From positions 91,678-155,677 of the forward strand of contig CAZFEK010000002.1 in the NCBI GenBank assembly GCA_964517465.1: 64,000 bases of DNA, read 5' to 3'. Position numbers and translations under genes: made by a program. Origin of the DNA: JACPUX01 sp964517465 (lineage in GTDB: Bacteria > Pseudomonadota > Gammaproteobacteria > Burkholderiales > Casimicrobiaceae). Positions 36,529 to 45,219 of the stretch are shown here, piece by piece (position 1 is the stretch's first letter; every line of letters begins with the position of its first letter). The notes beneath the pieces are model-generated. The model was not told the DNA's origin and did no database searches. It saw only the letters and a program-made list of their open reading frames with translations.

Positions 36529-37728
36529 TCAGGGGGGAACGGCCGCGGCTTGCGGCAACTTGCGCTTGATCACGCGCACGGCGTGCGTGAAGCTCAATTC
36601 GTCTGGATCGAGCCCGCGCCACCACGCGGCTTGGGCCATCAACTGACGAATCGCGAAGTGCGCCAGCAGCAACCCCCAGAGTTCTTGCAACACCAGATCG
36701 GGCGTCTTGCTTCGGAGCACCGTGCTGTTGGCGCGCAGGTGCGTCTTGAACTCATCGAAGACGCCCTCGATCTCCCAACGTTCGTGATACAGCGCGGCCA
36801 ACTCCAACGCCGGGGCCTGGTCCGGATCGAGAATGTTCGTCACCAGCCGATAACCGCCCTCGGGGGGCGTGGCCGAGTCCTTGAGCGTGTACTCGATCAC
36901 CCGGACCACTTGTCCGTGGGTGCGACGCTTGTCCGCGCTATCGAATACCGTGCTCAAGTAAGAGCCGTCGGGCAACACTTGGTCCACTGGGAGCTGGCGA
37001 TCAGCTTTGGCCCGCCAGGCCAGTTTGGCGCCCGTCGCGCAGGCCGCCTGCCAGAGCTTAAAGGCGAGGAAGTTGCGGTCGGCCAGAACCAGCATGTCTG
37101 ACTTGAGCGCGACCGGCAGCAGTTGCCCCGCCATGGCCTGCTCGCTGCGCGCGTAGGGCGCGACCTCGGCGGCGACCACCACATGCGTGCCGCACTCCAC
37201 CAGACCCAGCAAACGCGCCTGCGGGAAAGCGCTTTGACCGCGCGAGGCGCCCGGATAACCGAAGAACGCGGCATTGGCCGACTCGTCGGCCACGTCCATG
37301 CAACTGCCATCCAGTGCCATGACGCGCAGCCCCCGGTACCACGCGCCCGGCACCCCAGGTGCTGCCAATGGGCGCAGCACGCGCTGCGCCAATTGGCGCA
37401 TCGCCTCTGATCCCAGTCGCGTGCGCGCTTGGGAGATCGCCGATTTGCTCGCTTGCACCGCACCGCTCTGGCCACTTCCCAGCCACTGCAGGCCCTCGCA
37501 CACGACCCGAAGCACTTCCTCCAGCGGGGCCTCGCGCCACAACGCGAGCGCCATCACGTAGTACACGACTGCCGGTGCTGGCAGCAGTCGCTCGCGTCGG
37601 CTGGCCTTGTCGGTGTCGGCGAGGACTTCCTCGATCAATGCCCGCGGGCACACGCTGGCCAGCACCCCAGCGCTGATCAGGTGTGCAACATCAACTCTTG
37701 CCGGCAGGGCTTTGCGGGTTCTGGCCAT
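36529..37728 (-). CDS. IS4-family DDE transposase
   Basis: 399 residues from ATG 37728 with GGGAG 6 nt upstream. The N-terminal region (about 15-115) resembles the IS4 transposase N-terminal domain (CPRALIEEVLADT and VVYYVMALALW). Catalytic signatures: first Asp in MALDGSCMDVAD (about 143), second Asp in VLADRNFLAFKL (about 217), and the Y-x2-R-x3-E-x6-K motif as YHERWEIEGVFDEFK with the catalytic Glu near residue 314. All are intact, so the element may be active. Nothing else is encoded inside the IS. Confidence 0.95.
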   Translation of the reverse strand: MARTRKALPARVDVAHLISAGVLASVCPRALIEEVLADTDKASRRERLLPAPAVVYYVMALALWREAPLEEVLRVVCEGLQWLGSGQSGAVQASKSAISQARTRLGSEAMRQLAQRVLRPLAAPGVPGAWYRGLRVMALDGSCMDVADESANAAFFGYPGASRGQSAFPQARLLGLVECGTHVVVAAEVAPYARSEQAMAGQLLPVALKSDMLVLADRNFLAFKLWQAACATGAKLAWRAKADRQLPVDQVLPDGSYLSTVFDSADKRRTHGQVVRVIEYTLKDSATPPEGGYRLVTNILDPDQAPALELAALYHERWEIEGVFDEFKTHLRANSTVLRSKTPDLVLQELWGLLLAHFAIRQLMAQAAWWRGLDPDELSFTHAVRVIKRKLPQAAAVPP

Positions 37729-37780
37729 CGTTCACTCCCGTTGAAACTTCGATGGGAGTGAATTATCAACCAAAATTTGC

Positions 37781-37795
37781 TATCTGAACAGTATT
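37781..37795 (-). repeat. IS right inverted repeat
   Basis: TATCTGAACAGTATT, perfect inverse of the left end at 36343-36357. Confidence 0.95.
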
Positions 37796-37796
37796 G

Positions 37797-37806
37797 CGCT
37801 TAAGCC
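37797..37806 (+). repeat. Right target-site duplication of the IS4-family element
   Basis: CGCTTAAGCC, second copy of the duplication at 36331-36340. Confidence 0.88.
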
Positions 37807-37983
37807 TGGGGCGACGAAGCCCCGCCGTCTCGGGGCGGGGTGACTCACTCCCCGGGGTCAGGGGCCGAATATTCTGCAAGTCCACTGCGCATTAGTCTGA
37901 CGCCCTGTGGCGAGCGCACGCGTAGATTACTCCCCAGAGTTGTCGCCCCGAGCGCAAGGGGGCAAGGGAAGCGGGAGGAGGGG

Positions 37984-38484
37984 ATGCGCAGCGCGATCGG
38001 TTTGGTTCTTTTGCTGGCAGTGACTCAGGCTGAAGCGCAATCTCATTCACCGCCCTGGCGGACCATGGGACCGGCCGCGGTTCCGCCGACTCCGGTCCGG
38101 TTCCAACCGGCTGAGCTCGTGCTTGGCGATCAGGCAGTGGGCGAAAAAAGCGAGATCCAGAAGGTCACGGTGCGCAACTCAGGCAGTGGGCGAGCGCGCT
38201 TGGGCAATTGGTCGGTCGTGGGCGACGCCAGCATCGAGACGGATTGCGGGCGGGAGCTGGCGCCGGGCGAACAATGCGAGCTGCGCCTGCGTTTTGTCCC
38301 AACCACAGCCGGTTTGCGCCGGGCGACGGTAATTGTGATGGACGAATCGCACGGCAGCCTTTTGAGTTTGGGAGTTTCCGGGCGCGGCGTGCTGCCGGTC
38401 GAGCACGCCCTGGCTGCAGGAGGCGCGAATGCGCGGCGGCGTGCGGCCTTGCCCCGAGCCCGCCGGCCGCGTCAACGATTCTGA
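37984..38484 (+). CDS. Secreted Ig-like (ASH/choice-of-anchor D type) protein
   Basis: 166 residues from ATG 37984, behind a strong GGGAGGAGGGG. Signal peptide (about 1-19, AIGLVLLLAVTQAEA). One beta-sandwich domain (about 35-135) of the ASPM/SPD-2/Hydin type: VRFQPAELVLGDQAVGEKSEIQKVTVRNSGSGRARL, then CGRELAPGEQCELRLRFVPTTAGLRRATV. Such domains occur in secreted and surface proteins. The C-terminus is Arg/Ala-rich (about 140-166). Function unknown; it lies alone between the IS element and a terminator. Confidence 0.78.
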   Translation: MRSAIGLVLLLAVTQAEAQSHSPPWRTMGPAAVPPTPVRFQPAELVLGDQAVGEKSEIQKVTVRNSGSGRARLGNWSVVGDASIETDCGRELAPGEQCELRLRFVPTTAGLRRATVIVMDESHGSLLSLGVSGRGVLPVEHALAAGGANARRRAALPRARRPRQRF

Positions 38485-38642
38485 ACGCAGGAAATGGCGG
38501 TTGGCCGCGCTCAAGGCAATTGAAAAGCCCTAGGCTGAATCGAGTATCCCCCAAGAACAAGACCCGCACCCCAGCCGGACGGACCCCTCCCCTCCGGCAC
38601 CGAAGCGGGCCCCTTTTCCTCGTACCTCTCCCCAAGGGGCTC

Positions 38643-38668
38643 GGGCAGCGCAAGCTGCCCTTCTTTTT
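38643..38668 (+). terminator. Intrinsic terminator after the Ig-like gene
   Basis: GGGCAGC (38643-38649)/GCTGCCC (38654-38660) with a GCAA loop and then TTCTTTTT. It lies 158 nt after the stop of the secreted protein gene and abuts the 3' end of the convergent dehydrogenase gene. Confidence 0.8.
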
Positions 38669-40121
38669 ATGGGCCGATTCCGCCGAGGCAAAGGTATTTG
38701 ATTTCCAGGAAATCCTCGATACCGTATTTTGAACCCTCGCGCCCGAGGCCTGATTGTTTGACGCCGCCAAAGGGCGATACTTCGTTGGAAATGATCCCGG
38801 TATTGACTCCGACGATACCGTATTCCAGCGCTTCCGAAACGCGCCAGACTCGGGCCAGATCGCGACTGTAAAAATAGGAAGCGAGACCGAATTCTGTAGC
38901 GTTGGCGAGCGCAATGGCCTCGGCCTCAGTGCCAAAGCGTACGAGAGGCGCGACGGGGCCGAAGGTTTCTTCGCGCATGCACAGCATCCGCGGCGTCACC
39001 TCCGCCAAAACCGTCGGTTCGAAAAAAGTTCTTCCCCGCGCATGTCGCTTTCCTCCGATCAGAAGGCGCGCCCCATGCCTGAGCGCATCGTCGATTTGCG
39101 CCTCGACCTTGGTGAGTGCGGCGGCATCAATGAGGGGGCCTTGGGTGACGCCCGGTTCTACCCCCGGTCCTACCGTGAGATGGCGCACACGCTCGACTAG
39201 TTTGGCGGCGAAGGCGTCATACACCCCGTCCTGAATCAACAGCCGGTTGGCGCAAACGCAGGTTTGCCCGGCGTTGCGGTATTTCGAAGCCAGCGCCCCT
39301 TCGACCGCGGCATCGAGATCGGCGTCGTCGAAAACGATGAACGGGGCATTACCGCCCAATTCGAGCGAGAGCTTTTTCACGGTCGGCGCGCACTGCTGCA
39401 TCAGCAGGCGCCCGATTTCCGTGGATCCGGTGAAGGAGAGCTTGCGCACCGCTGGGCTGCTGGTGAGCTCGCCGCCGATCGCGACCGGATCCCCGGTGAG
39501 GACATTGAGCACACCCGGCGGAAGACCTGCGCGCGCGGCAAGTTCCGTCAGCGCGAGCGCGGATAGCGGCGTCTGTTCGGCCGGTTTGAGCACCACCGTG
39601 CATCCGGCCGCCAACGCTGGCGCGGCTTTGCGCGTGATCATGGCGATCGGGAAGTTCCAGGGGGTGATCGCCGCGCAAACCCCCACCGGCTCCTTCAGGA
39701 CAACAATGCGCTTGTCGCCTTGAGGCGAAAGGATCACGTCGCCGCAAACGCGCTTGGCCTCTTCGGCAAACCACTCGACAAAAGAGGCCCCGTAAACCAC
39801 TTCGCTTTTTGCCTCAGCCAGGGGTTTCCCCTGTTCCAGGGTCATCAGCAAGGCGAGGTCATCCTGATGCACGAGAATGAGATCGAACCAGCGCCGCAGC
39901 ATGGCGCTGCGCTCTTTGCCGGTTCGGCTGCGCCAGGCGGGCCAAGCCGCCTCGGCTGCGGCAATGGCGCGGCGGGTTTCGGCCGCGCCGCAGTCGGGCA
40001 CTTCGGCCAGACGCTCACCCGTAGCCGGATTTACTACGTCGAAGCGCCGCCCGCTGTCCGCGGCACACCAATGGCCATCGAGATAACACTGCTCCCGCAG
40101 CAGCATGGGATCTTTGAGCAT
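38667..40121 (-). CDS. gabD: NAD(P)-dependent succinate-semialdehyde dehydrogenase
   Basis: 484 residues from ATG 40121; a TTG seven codons upstream is possible but less likely. Aldehyde dehydrogenase of the GabD group, oxidising succinate semialdehyde to succinate. The catalytic Glu is in LELGGNAPFIVFDDADLD (about residue 254) and the catalytic Cys in GQTCVCANR (about 288). GabD-like features include NPATGERLAEVPDCG, LEQGKPLAEAKSEV, TPWNFPIAMITRKAAPALAAGCT and the SPFGGVKQSGLGREGSKYGIEDFLEIKY end. Cofactor and exact substrate are inferred from similarity. It lies 17 bp behind a response regulator gene on the same strand. Confidence 0.93.
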   Translation of the reverse strand: MLKDPMLLREQCYLDGHWCAADSGRRFDVVNPATGERLAEVPDCGAAETRRAIAAAEAAWPAWRSRTGKERSAMLRRWFDLILVHQDDLALLMTLEQGKPLAEAKSEVVYGASFVEWFAEEAKRVCGDVILSPQGDKRIVVLKEPVGVCAAITPWNFPIAMITRKAAPALAAGCTVVLKPAEQTPLSALALTELAARAGLPPGVLNVLTGDPVAIGGELTSSPAVRKLSFTGSTEIGRLLMQQCAPTVKKLSLELGGNAPFIVFDDADLDAAVEGALASKYRNAGQTCVCANRLLIQDGVYDAFAAKLVERVRHLTVGPGVEPGVTQGPLIDAAALTKVEAQIDDALRHGARLLIGGKRHARGRTFFEPTVLAEVTPRMLCMREETFGPVAPLVRFGTEAEAIALANATEFGLASYFYSRDLARVWRVSEALEYGIVGVNTGIISNEVSPFGGVKQSGLGREGSKYGIEDFLEIKYLCLGGIGP

Positions 40122-40138
40122 GGTGCAGTCCGCCGGCC

Positions 40139-40507
40139 TCAATCCCCAAGCAACTCATGCACTTTGGTGACGAGTTCTTTGGTGGAAAACGGTTTGGAGG
40201 TATAGGCATCGGCGCCCAGCGCCATGCCTTTGGAGACTTCGGTGTCGCGTCCCTTGGCGGTGAGCATCACCACCTTGATATGCGCCCAGGCTTCGTTCTC
40301 TTTGATCTTCTGGCAAACCTCATAGCCGTTCTTGGCCGGCATCATTACGTCGAGCAGCACCAGATCGGGCAGGAATTCCGCCACTATGGCCAGCGCTTCG
40401 TCGCCACTGCGCGCGACGCGCACCGCGTAGCCGTTCCGCTCCATCAGGAACTGCAACGAGGTGACAATGTTCGGTTCGTCGTCAGCAATGAGCACTTTCT
40501 TGGTCAT
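40139..40507 (-). CDS. CheY-like single-domain response regulator
   Basis: 122 residues, receiver domain only. Acidic pocket ADDEPN (about 8-13), phospho-acceptor Asp in LVLLDVMMPAKNGYEV (about residue 52), Thr in VVMLTAKG and Lys in SKPFSTKEL. No output domain, so it must act through a partner protein. It overlaps the end of the symporter-kinase gene by 26 bp, which makes that kinase its likely phosphate donor. Confidence 0.93.
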   Translation of the reverse strand: MTKKVLIADDEPNIVTSLQFLMERNGYAVRVARSGDEALAIVAEFLPDLVLLDVMMPAKNGYEVCQKIKENEAWAHIKVVMLTAKGRDTEVSKGMALGADAYTSKPFSTKELVTKVHELLGD

Positions 40508-43271
40508 GCGGCCACTCCTTTGCGGCGTTTGTTTCGGCTTGCGCCAGCGGCAGGGTGAAGGAGAACATCGCGCCCCCCTGAGGGGCGTCGTCCACCCAGA
40601 GGTGCCCGCCCAGATGGGTCATAATCTGGCGGCTGATCGGCAAACCCAAACCCGTGCCGTGCGGTTTGCCCGTCATATTGTCGCCGGCTTGGCGAAACTT
40701 TTCAAAGATCAGTTCCCGATCGGCCTGCTTGACCCCCGGGCCGTTGTCGCAGACGTCGACCCGGGCCTCGCGACCCTGCTCGGACAAGCGCACGCTTACC
40801 CGCCCGGTGTCGCCCGGGCAAAACTTCACGGCGTTGGAAAGCAAGTTGATGGCCACTTGAGTGAGCCGGTCTTCGTCTGCGGTAACCGCAACGGGGCGTC
40901 CGGGAAGTTCCAGCACCAGATCGACTCCCTTTTCCTGGAAGATCGATACGGTCGTGTCCGCCGCGTTGCGCAGGAGCTGCACCAAGTCGACTGCGCCGAC
41001 ATGCCATTCGGCGCGACCCGACTCGATCTTCGCCAGATCCAGTACTTGATTGATGAGGCGGGTCAATCGTTCGCTTTCCTTGATGATGATGCCCAAGAAC
41101 CGTTGCCGCTCTGCCGGATCGAGATCGGGGTTCTCCTGCAGAATCTCGGAAAAGGCGCGGATGGAAGTGAGCGGAGTCCGCAACTCATGCGAAACCATGG
41201 AGACGAAGTCATCCTTCATCCGATCGAGTTCCTTGAGGCGCTCGTTGGCCGCTTGCAGCTCGCGGGTCGCAGCTTCGAGCTCGCGGGACTTTTCCTCCAG
41301 TTCATGGCTGTAGGCAATGGCTTGCGAGGCTTCATCGAGCATGCCCATCACGTCATCGATGCCTACCACCTCCTCTTTAACCACCGAAGAGACCATGATC
41401 CGCGCCGAAGCCGCGCCGATGGTGCCGGCAAGCTGGCGCTCCACCGCATGAACCAAATCGGCGTCGACCTCGAGGTCGTTGACCGAATCGAGATCTCGTT
41501 CCTCGGCCAGCGTTTCGAATACTTCCTTGGCGCGGCTCCCTCCGAGGAAACGGCTCACCAGGCTCCTCAATTCCGATAGCGACGCGCTTCCTCGCCAAAG
41601 GGGCGCGGCGCCGTGCACGCCGGACAGCTTGAAGGCGTCGACGAAACGCGAGGCTTGGGCTTGTTCGATCACCGACGGCCGCGTCATCATCGACACCAGA
41701 ACATAGGCGCCGATATTTGCCATCATGCTCCAAATCAAGGCGTGGGTGATCTGATCGAGGCCGGTCAAGCCGAAGAGCTCCAAGGGCTTAAGCAGCCCGA
41801 TACCCAAAGGACCTTGCGTGAGTATGCTCCCCGGCAGCCAACCGGAGCGAACGATGGCCGGGAGCATCAGCGTGTAGGCCCACACCAGAAAACCCAAACT
41901 CAAGCCCCACATTGCCCCCTGGCGCGTGGCCTCGCGCCAGTACAAGCCGCCAAATAAGGCCGGCGCGAACTGGGCTACCGCAGCAAAAGAGATCAGGCCG
42001 ATGGAAACCAGCGCATAGGCTTCTCCGGCGAATCGAAAATAGAGATAACCCAACAACAGGATGAGCACGATGGCGCCGCGCCGGATGGTCAGCAAGAGGC
42101 CGGTCAGATCGGCCCGTTCTGCGAGGCGCAAGGCCCTGATGCGCAGCGCCAGCGGCATCACCAAGTCGTTGCATACCATGGTGGAAAGAGCGATGGTTTC
42201 CACGACGACCATACCCGCCGCAGCGGACAGACCGCCGATGAACACCAGCAAAGTGAGCATTTCCTGTTTTTCGGCCATGGGCAGGGCCAGCACGTAAGTG
42301 TCGGCATCCACTTGGCCGGACGAAAAATGCAGCAAACCGCCGAAAGCGATGGGAAGCACGAAGAGGTTGATGGCGATCATGTAAAGCGGGAAAAGCCAGA
42401 TCGCTTTCTTGAGGTGATTCTCGTTGACGTTTTCGACCACGGCCACCTGAAACTGGCGAGGCAGCAACATCACCGCCAGCATCGACAACACGGTCAGGCC
42501 GATCCAACTTGCATAGGTCGGACCGGTGCCGCTGAAAGGAGTGAACAGAGCGGCCATTTTCGGCACCTCCGCGGCGCGCCCGAAGAGATCGCCAAAGCCG
42601 CGGTAGATGCCATAGGTGACGAAAACACCCACGGCGATGAAGGCCACCAATTTCACCAGCGATTCAAAAGCGATGGCCGCCACCATACCTTCATGCCTTT
42701 CGGCGGCATCGAGATGGCGCGTGCCGAAGAGAATGGTGAAGGCCGCCAAAGTCATCGCGATGTAAAAGGCCGTATCCTGCAAGAACGGAATCGACGCCGC
42801 CGGAGGCGGCACACTGAGCACCGGATAACTCAGCAGGATGTTGAAGCTCGTCGCTGCGGCTTTGAGCTGCAGCGAAATGTAGGGCGTGATGCCGATGATG
42901 GCGATCACCGTAACTACCCCGCCCAGAAGCTGGCTCTTGCCGTAACGGGCGCCGATGAAGTCGGCGATCGAGGTGATACGATTGACCTTGCTGATGCGAA
43001 TGATCTTGCGCAGCACCAGCCACCAAAGAATGATCCCCAAGGTGGGCCCGATGTAGATCGGCAGGAAGCCGACGCCGTCCGCCGCAGCACGGCCTACGCT
43101 GCCGTAAAAAGTCCAGGAGGTGGCATAAACCGCCAGCGAAAGGGCGTAGATGTAAGGGTTGGCGATGACACTGCGCCCCGAATCGGCGCGCTTGTCGGCA
43201 AAATAGGCGATGGCGAACAAAAGGCCCAAATAGGCCGCAGCTACCGCTACGATCACCCAGCCTTGGAGCAT
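40482..43271 (-). CDS. Sodium/solute symporter-histidine kinase hybrid (CbrA-like)
   Basis: 929 residues. Residues about 1-525 form an SLC5/SSS-type transporter with some 13 membrane helices (VYATSWTFYGSVGRAA and NRITSIADFIGARYGKS are typical). A linker follows (about 580-680; the GTIGAASARIMVSSVVKEE stretch resembles a STAC-type domain, then a coiled coil), then HisKA with FVSMVSHELRTPLTSIRAFSEIL (phosphorylated His near residue 696) and an ATPase domain (NLLSNAVKFCPG, DVCDNGPGVK, HGTGLGLPISRQ). The type is exemplified by CbrA of Pseudomonas. Ligand unknown. Immediately upstream lies a 63-residue membrane protein; downstream it overlaps a CheY-like gene. Confidence 0.94.
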   Translation of the reverse strand: MLQGWVIVAVAAAYLGLLFAIAYFADKRADSGRSVIANPYIYALSLAVYATSWTFYGSVGRAAADGVGFLPIYIGPTLGIILWWLVLRKIIRISKVNRITSIADFIGARYGKSQLLGGVVTVIAIIGITPYISLQLKAAATSFNILLSYPVLSVPPPAASIPFLQDTAFYIAMTLAAFTILFGTRHLDAAERHEGMVAAIAFESLVKLVAFIAVGVFVTYGIYRGFGDLFGRAAEVPKMAALFTPFSGTGPTYASWIGLTVLSMLAVMLLPRQFQVAVVENVNENHLKKAIWLFPLYMIAINLFVLPIAFGGLLHFSSGQVDADTYVLALPMAEKQEMLTLLVFIGGLSAAAGMVVVETIALSTMVCNDLVMPLALRIRALRLAERADLTGLLLTIRRGAIVLILLLGYLYFRFAGEAYALVSIGLISFAAVAQFAPALFGGLYWREATRQGAMWGLSLGFLVWAYTLMLPAIVRSGWLPGSILTQGPLGIGLLKPLELFGLTGLDQITHALIWSMMANIGAYVLVSMMTRPSVIEQAQASRFVDAFKLSGVHGAAPLWRGSASLSELRSLVSRFLGGSRAKEVFETLAEERDLDSVNDLEVDADLVHAVERQLAGTIGAASARIMVSSVVKEEVVGIDDVMGMLDEASQAIAYSHELEEKSRELEAATRELQAANERLKELDRMKDDFVSMVSHELRTPLTSIRAFSEILQENPDLDPAERQRFLGIIIKESERLTRLINQVLDLAKIESGRAEWHVGAVDLVQLLRNAADTTVSIFQEKGVDLVLELPGRPVAVTADEDRLTQVAINLLSNAVKFCPGDTGRVSVRLSEQGREARVDVCDNGPGVKQADRELIFEKFRQAGDNMTGKPHGTGLGLPISRQIMTHLGGHLWVDDAPQGGAMFSFTLPLAQAETNAAKEWPHDQESAHC

Positions 43272-43281
43272 GACCGGCGTC

Positions 43282-43473
43282 TCAATGCTGCTCGAAAGTG
43301 TAGATCAGCATGGCAATTAGCACGCCCCAGGCCCCGAACATATAGACATAAAGCAGCGGCACGCCGAAAACGGTGGCCGGTAGGTTGAAAAGCGACAACA
43401 GCGGGTAGTTGAAGAGCGCCGTTCCCAGGAGAAACAGGGCGATCAGAAGGGTAGTCTTGGATGCATTGCGCAC
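43282..43473 (-). CDS. 63-residue two-helix membrane protein, possible symporter small subunit
   Basis: Start at GTG 43473, with GGGGAGGAG about 6 nt upstream; the open frame reaches 43755 on paper, but that part overlaps the hydrolase gene and lacks a ribosome binding site. Two hydrophobic segments (about 7-27 and 35-58, LLYVYMFGAWGVLIAMLIY). The pattern NYPLLSLFNLP...FGVPLLYVYMFGAW recalls the small proteins encoded beside SSS symporters. It ends 10 bp before the symporter-kinase gene, so it is probably made with it and may be its small subunit; this is inference. Confidence 0.72.
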   Translation of the reverse strand: MRNASKTTLLIALFLLGTALFNYPLLSLFNLPATVFGVPLLYVYMFGAWGVLIAMLIYTFEQH

Positions 43474-43561
43474 GGCGCTCCTCCCCGCGAGGTCGACGGG
43501 CAGATGAAAGCACCAAACCCAGGCCAACGCAAGCGCGGCGAAAGGCGGCGCAAGCCGAACT

Positions 43562-45115
43562 TCAATGACAGCGCCGAAGAGCCCAGGCGGCGGCCTGGCC
43601 GGCGATGCTGCGCGCCACAGCCAGGCCTTCGACGCCGCTCCCCAGCCCGCCTTGCCTCGCCACGATTCCGAAGTAGCCCGCCAGAAAGTCGATGAATGGA
43701 TAGCCGCCATAGGCGCCAGGGCTCGAGTTTCGTGCGATGCGAGCGCCGCAGTCATAGCCTGGGCTGGCGCATTCCACCCAGTTACCCAGGCCGTAAGCCC
43801 AGTCTTCGCCGGAGCCCGCCAGGAGCGGCGAATAGATCACGCGCGCGCTGCCGCGCTGGCTGCTCATCATTCGCGCCGCCATGTCGTCAGACAGCAGCCC
43901 GGGCTGCACCAAGGCACGCAGGAAGGCGAGGTAGTCTTCCCCGGTCCAATGCATGCCCCCGGCCAGCCGCGGGTTCGAGGCCGAGGGCAGATCAAATCTT
44001 CCCTGCGGAAAAAGACCGGTGCGCGAGCGGAACTCCTCGAATAGATCGCTCCAGGTCGTCAAGCCGCGAGCGCGCAAGGCCATCAGACCCGCGATCTGCA
44101 AATGCGTGCTGGCGTAATAGTACTGCGTGCCCGGAGGGATTCGGCGGTCTCGATTGAGTTCGAAGATGCTGCGAACGCAGGCGGCAAAATCGGCGCCGGG
44201 GAAGTTGAGGCAAAGCGGTTCTTCGTGAAACCCGGAGGTGAAGCTCAGCAAGTGGCGCAAGGTGAGCATCTGCGCAGGATGGTCAAGCGGCAGGCGCCAG
44301 AATTCGATGAATTCCTGAGGGCGCGAATCCAGGCTCAAATAGCCTCGATCGACCAGAGACAAAATGACCGCCGCAGTCACCCACTTTGACGTGGAAGCCG
44401 ACTCATAGACCGTATCCGGGCCAGAGCTGCCGCGGGAGTAGCGAAACTGGCGGCCGTCGAAGCTTTCCAGCAAAAGCGTGAAATCGGCGTCGGTGCTCAC
44501 GGAGCCTAGAACGCCGGCCATCGTCCCTTCCAAGGCGGCGAGTTCATCGGCACTACAGGCCGCGGGGGGCGGCGGCGCGCACATCGCTGCGCCCTCTGGC
44601 GCCCAGCCGCGGGCGACAGTTTCGAAATAAGCCGCCAGATCGGCGGTGTAGCGGTGATTGGAGGCGCTCCCCTGCGCGAAGCCGCGGTTGTATGCACGCC
44701 AGATGGGGACCGTTGCAGGAGAACAGGCGCCGGCTGAGGCGCGGCTGGTCGAGAAGTCGTAGCCCTCGAATTGCCAACTCGGCGCATCGGCGCGAAAGAT
44801 CGACCGCAATTCGGCGCACTCTGCCGGGTCCGCGGTATAGAAGTGGGAGTTCGGGCCAAAAGGGGCTCCGGTGGACGGGTTGGTGCGGGTATTGCCATAG
44901 AAGCGGCACACCGCATTCGGTCCGCCGGCTTCGAATTGTTTGCCGGTGCGTTGCCAGTAACCCATGACTCCGGTGTCGATCAGCGCCTGTTCCGTAGCAC
45001 CGGCGGTGATGAAATAGTGATCGATATCGGGCGCGTAGTACTCGACCACGGCAGCCTCTGCTTGCGCCCAGGCGATGCCTAACCAAACGACGGCGATGAC
45101 GCGCATTGATGGCAT
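43562..45115 (-). CDS. Secreted serine hydrolase (class C beta-lactamase fold) with N-terminal DUF5648-like domain
   Basis: 517 residues; ATG 45115 or the ATG three codons later. Signal peptide (about 1-22). Residues about 23-185 show the pattern YYAPDIDHYFITAGATEQALID...VCRFYG...SHFYTADPAEC repeated with variation, typical of DUF5648. Residues about 190-515 form a serine-hydrolase domain of the beta-lactamase/D-Ala-D-Ala peptidase group: SxxK as STSK in YESASTSKWV (about 243-246), Tyr motif YYAS (about 332), and a late glycine-rich segment. The usual YxN Asn is replaced by Ser. Likely acts in the periplasm or outside on a cell-wall or ester substrate; real beta-lactamase activity is doubtful. 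Confidence 0.83.
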   Translation of the reverse strand: MPSMRVIAVVWLGIAWAQAEAAVVEYYAPDIDHYFITAGATEQALIDTGVMGYWQRTGKQFEAGGPNAVCRFYGNTRTNPSTGAPFGPNSHFYTADPAECAELRSIFRADAPSWQFEGYDFSTSRASAGACSPATVPIWRAYNRGFAQGSASNHRYTADLAAYFETVARGWAPEGAAMCAPPPPAACSADELAALEGTMAGVLGSVSTDADFTLLLESFDGRQFRYSRGSSGPDTVYESASTSKWVTAAVILSLVDRGYLSLDSRPQEFIEFWRLPLDHPAQMLTLRHLLSFTSGFHEEPLCLNFPGADFAACVRSIFELNRDRRIPPGTQYYYASTHLQIAGLMALRARGLTTWSDLFEEFRSRTGLFPQGRFDLPSASNPRLAGGMHWTGEDYLAFLRALVQPGLLSDDMAARMMSSQRGSARVIYSPLLAGSGEDWAYGLGNWVECASPGYDCGARIARNSSPGAYGGYPFIDFLAGYFGIVARQGGLGSGVEGLAVARSIAGQAAAWALRRCH

Positions 45116-45219
45116 GTTCGACGGTTACCAAATCCACTTCGACGGCATCTTAAGCTTTGCCCCAAGTTCTTGGCGCACAGGCAACAAAGAGTTGCAAATC
45201 GCACCAGCCCGGAGCGATG

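Larger units (their letters stand above)
36341..37796 (-). mobile_element. Complete IS4-family insertion sequence
   Basis: 1456 bp bounded by 15-bp perfect inverted repeats AATACTGTTCAGATA (36343-36357; reverse complement at 37781-37795) and a 10-bp target duplication CGCTTAAGCC. It contains one intact transposase gene reading on the minus strand. The intact ends, duplication and ORF indicate a recent insertion. It landed in the centre of an imperfect palindrome (GCTTAAGC core between CCCC and GGGG arms) just after the Crp-family gene. Confidence 0.95.

Noticed and set aside
36283..37857. Repeated GGCGGGGTGA and CCCCGGGG pairs on both sides of the IS element
   Set aside because: The spacing between the two motifs differs on each side (about 16 and 6 bp) and such G/C runs are common in this GC-rich DNA; not convincing as a separate repeat.
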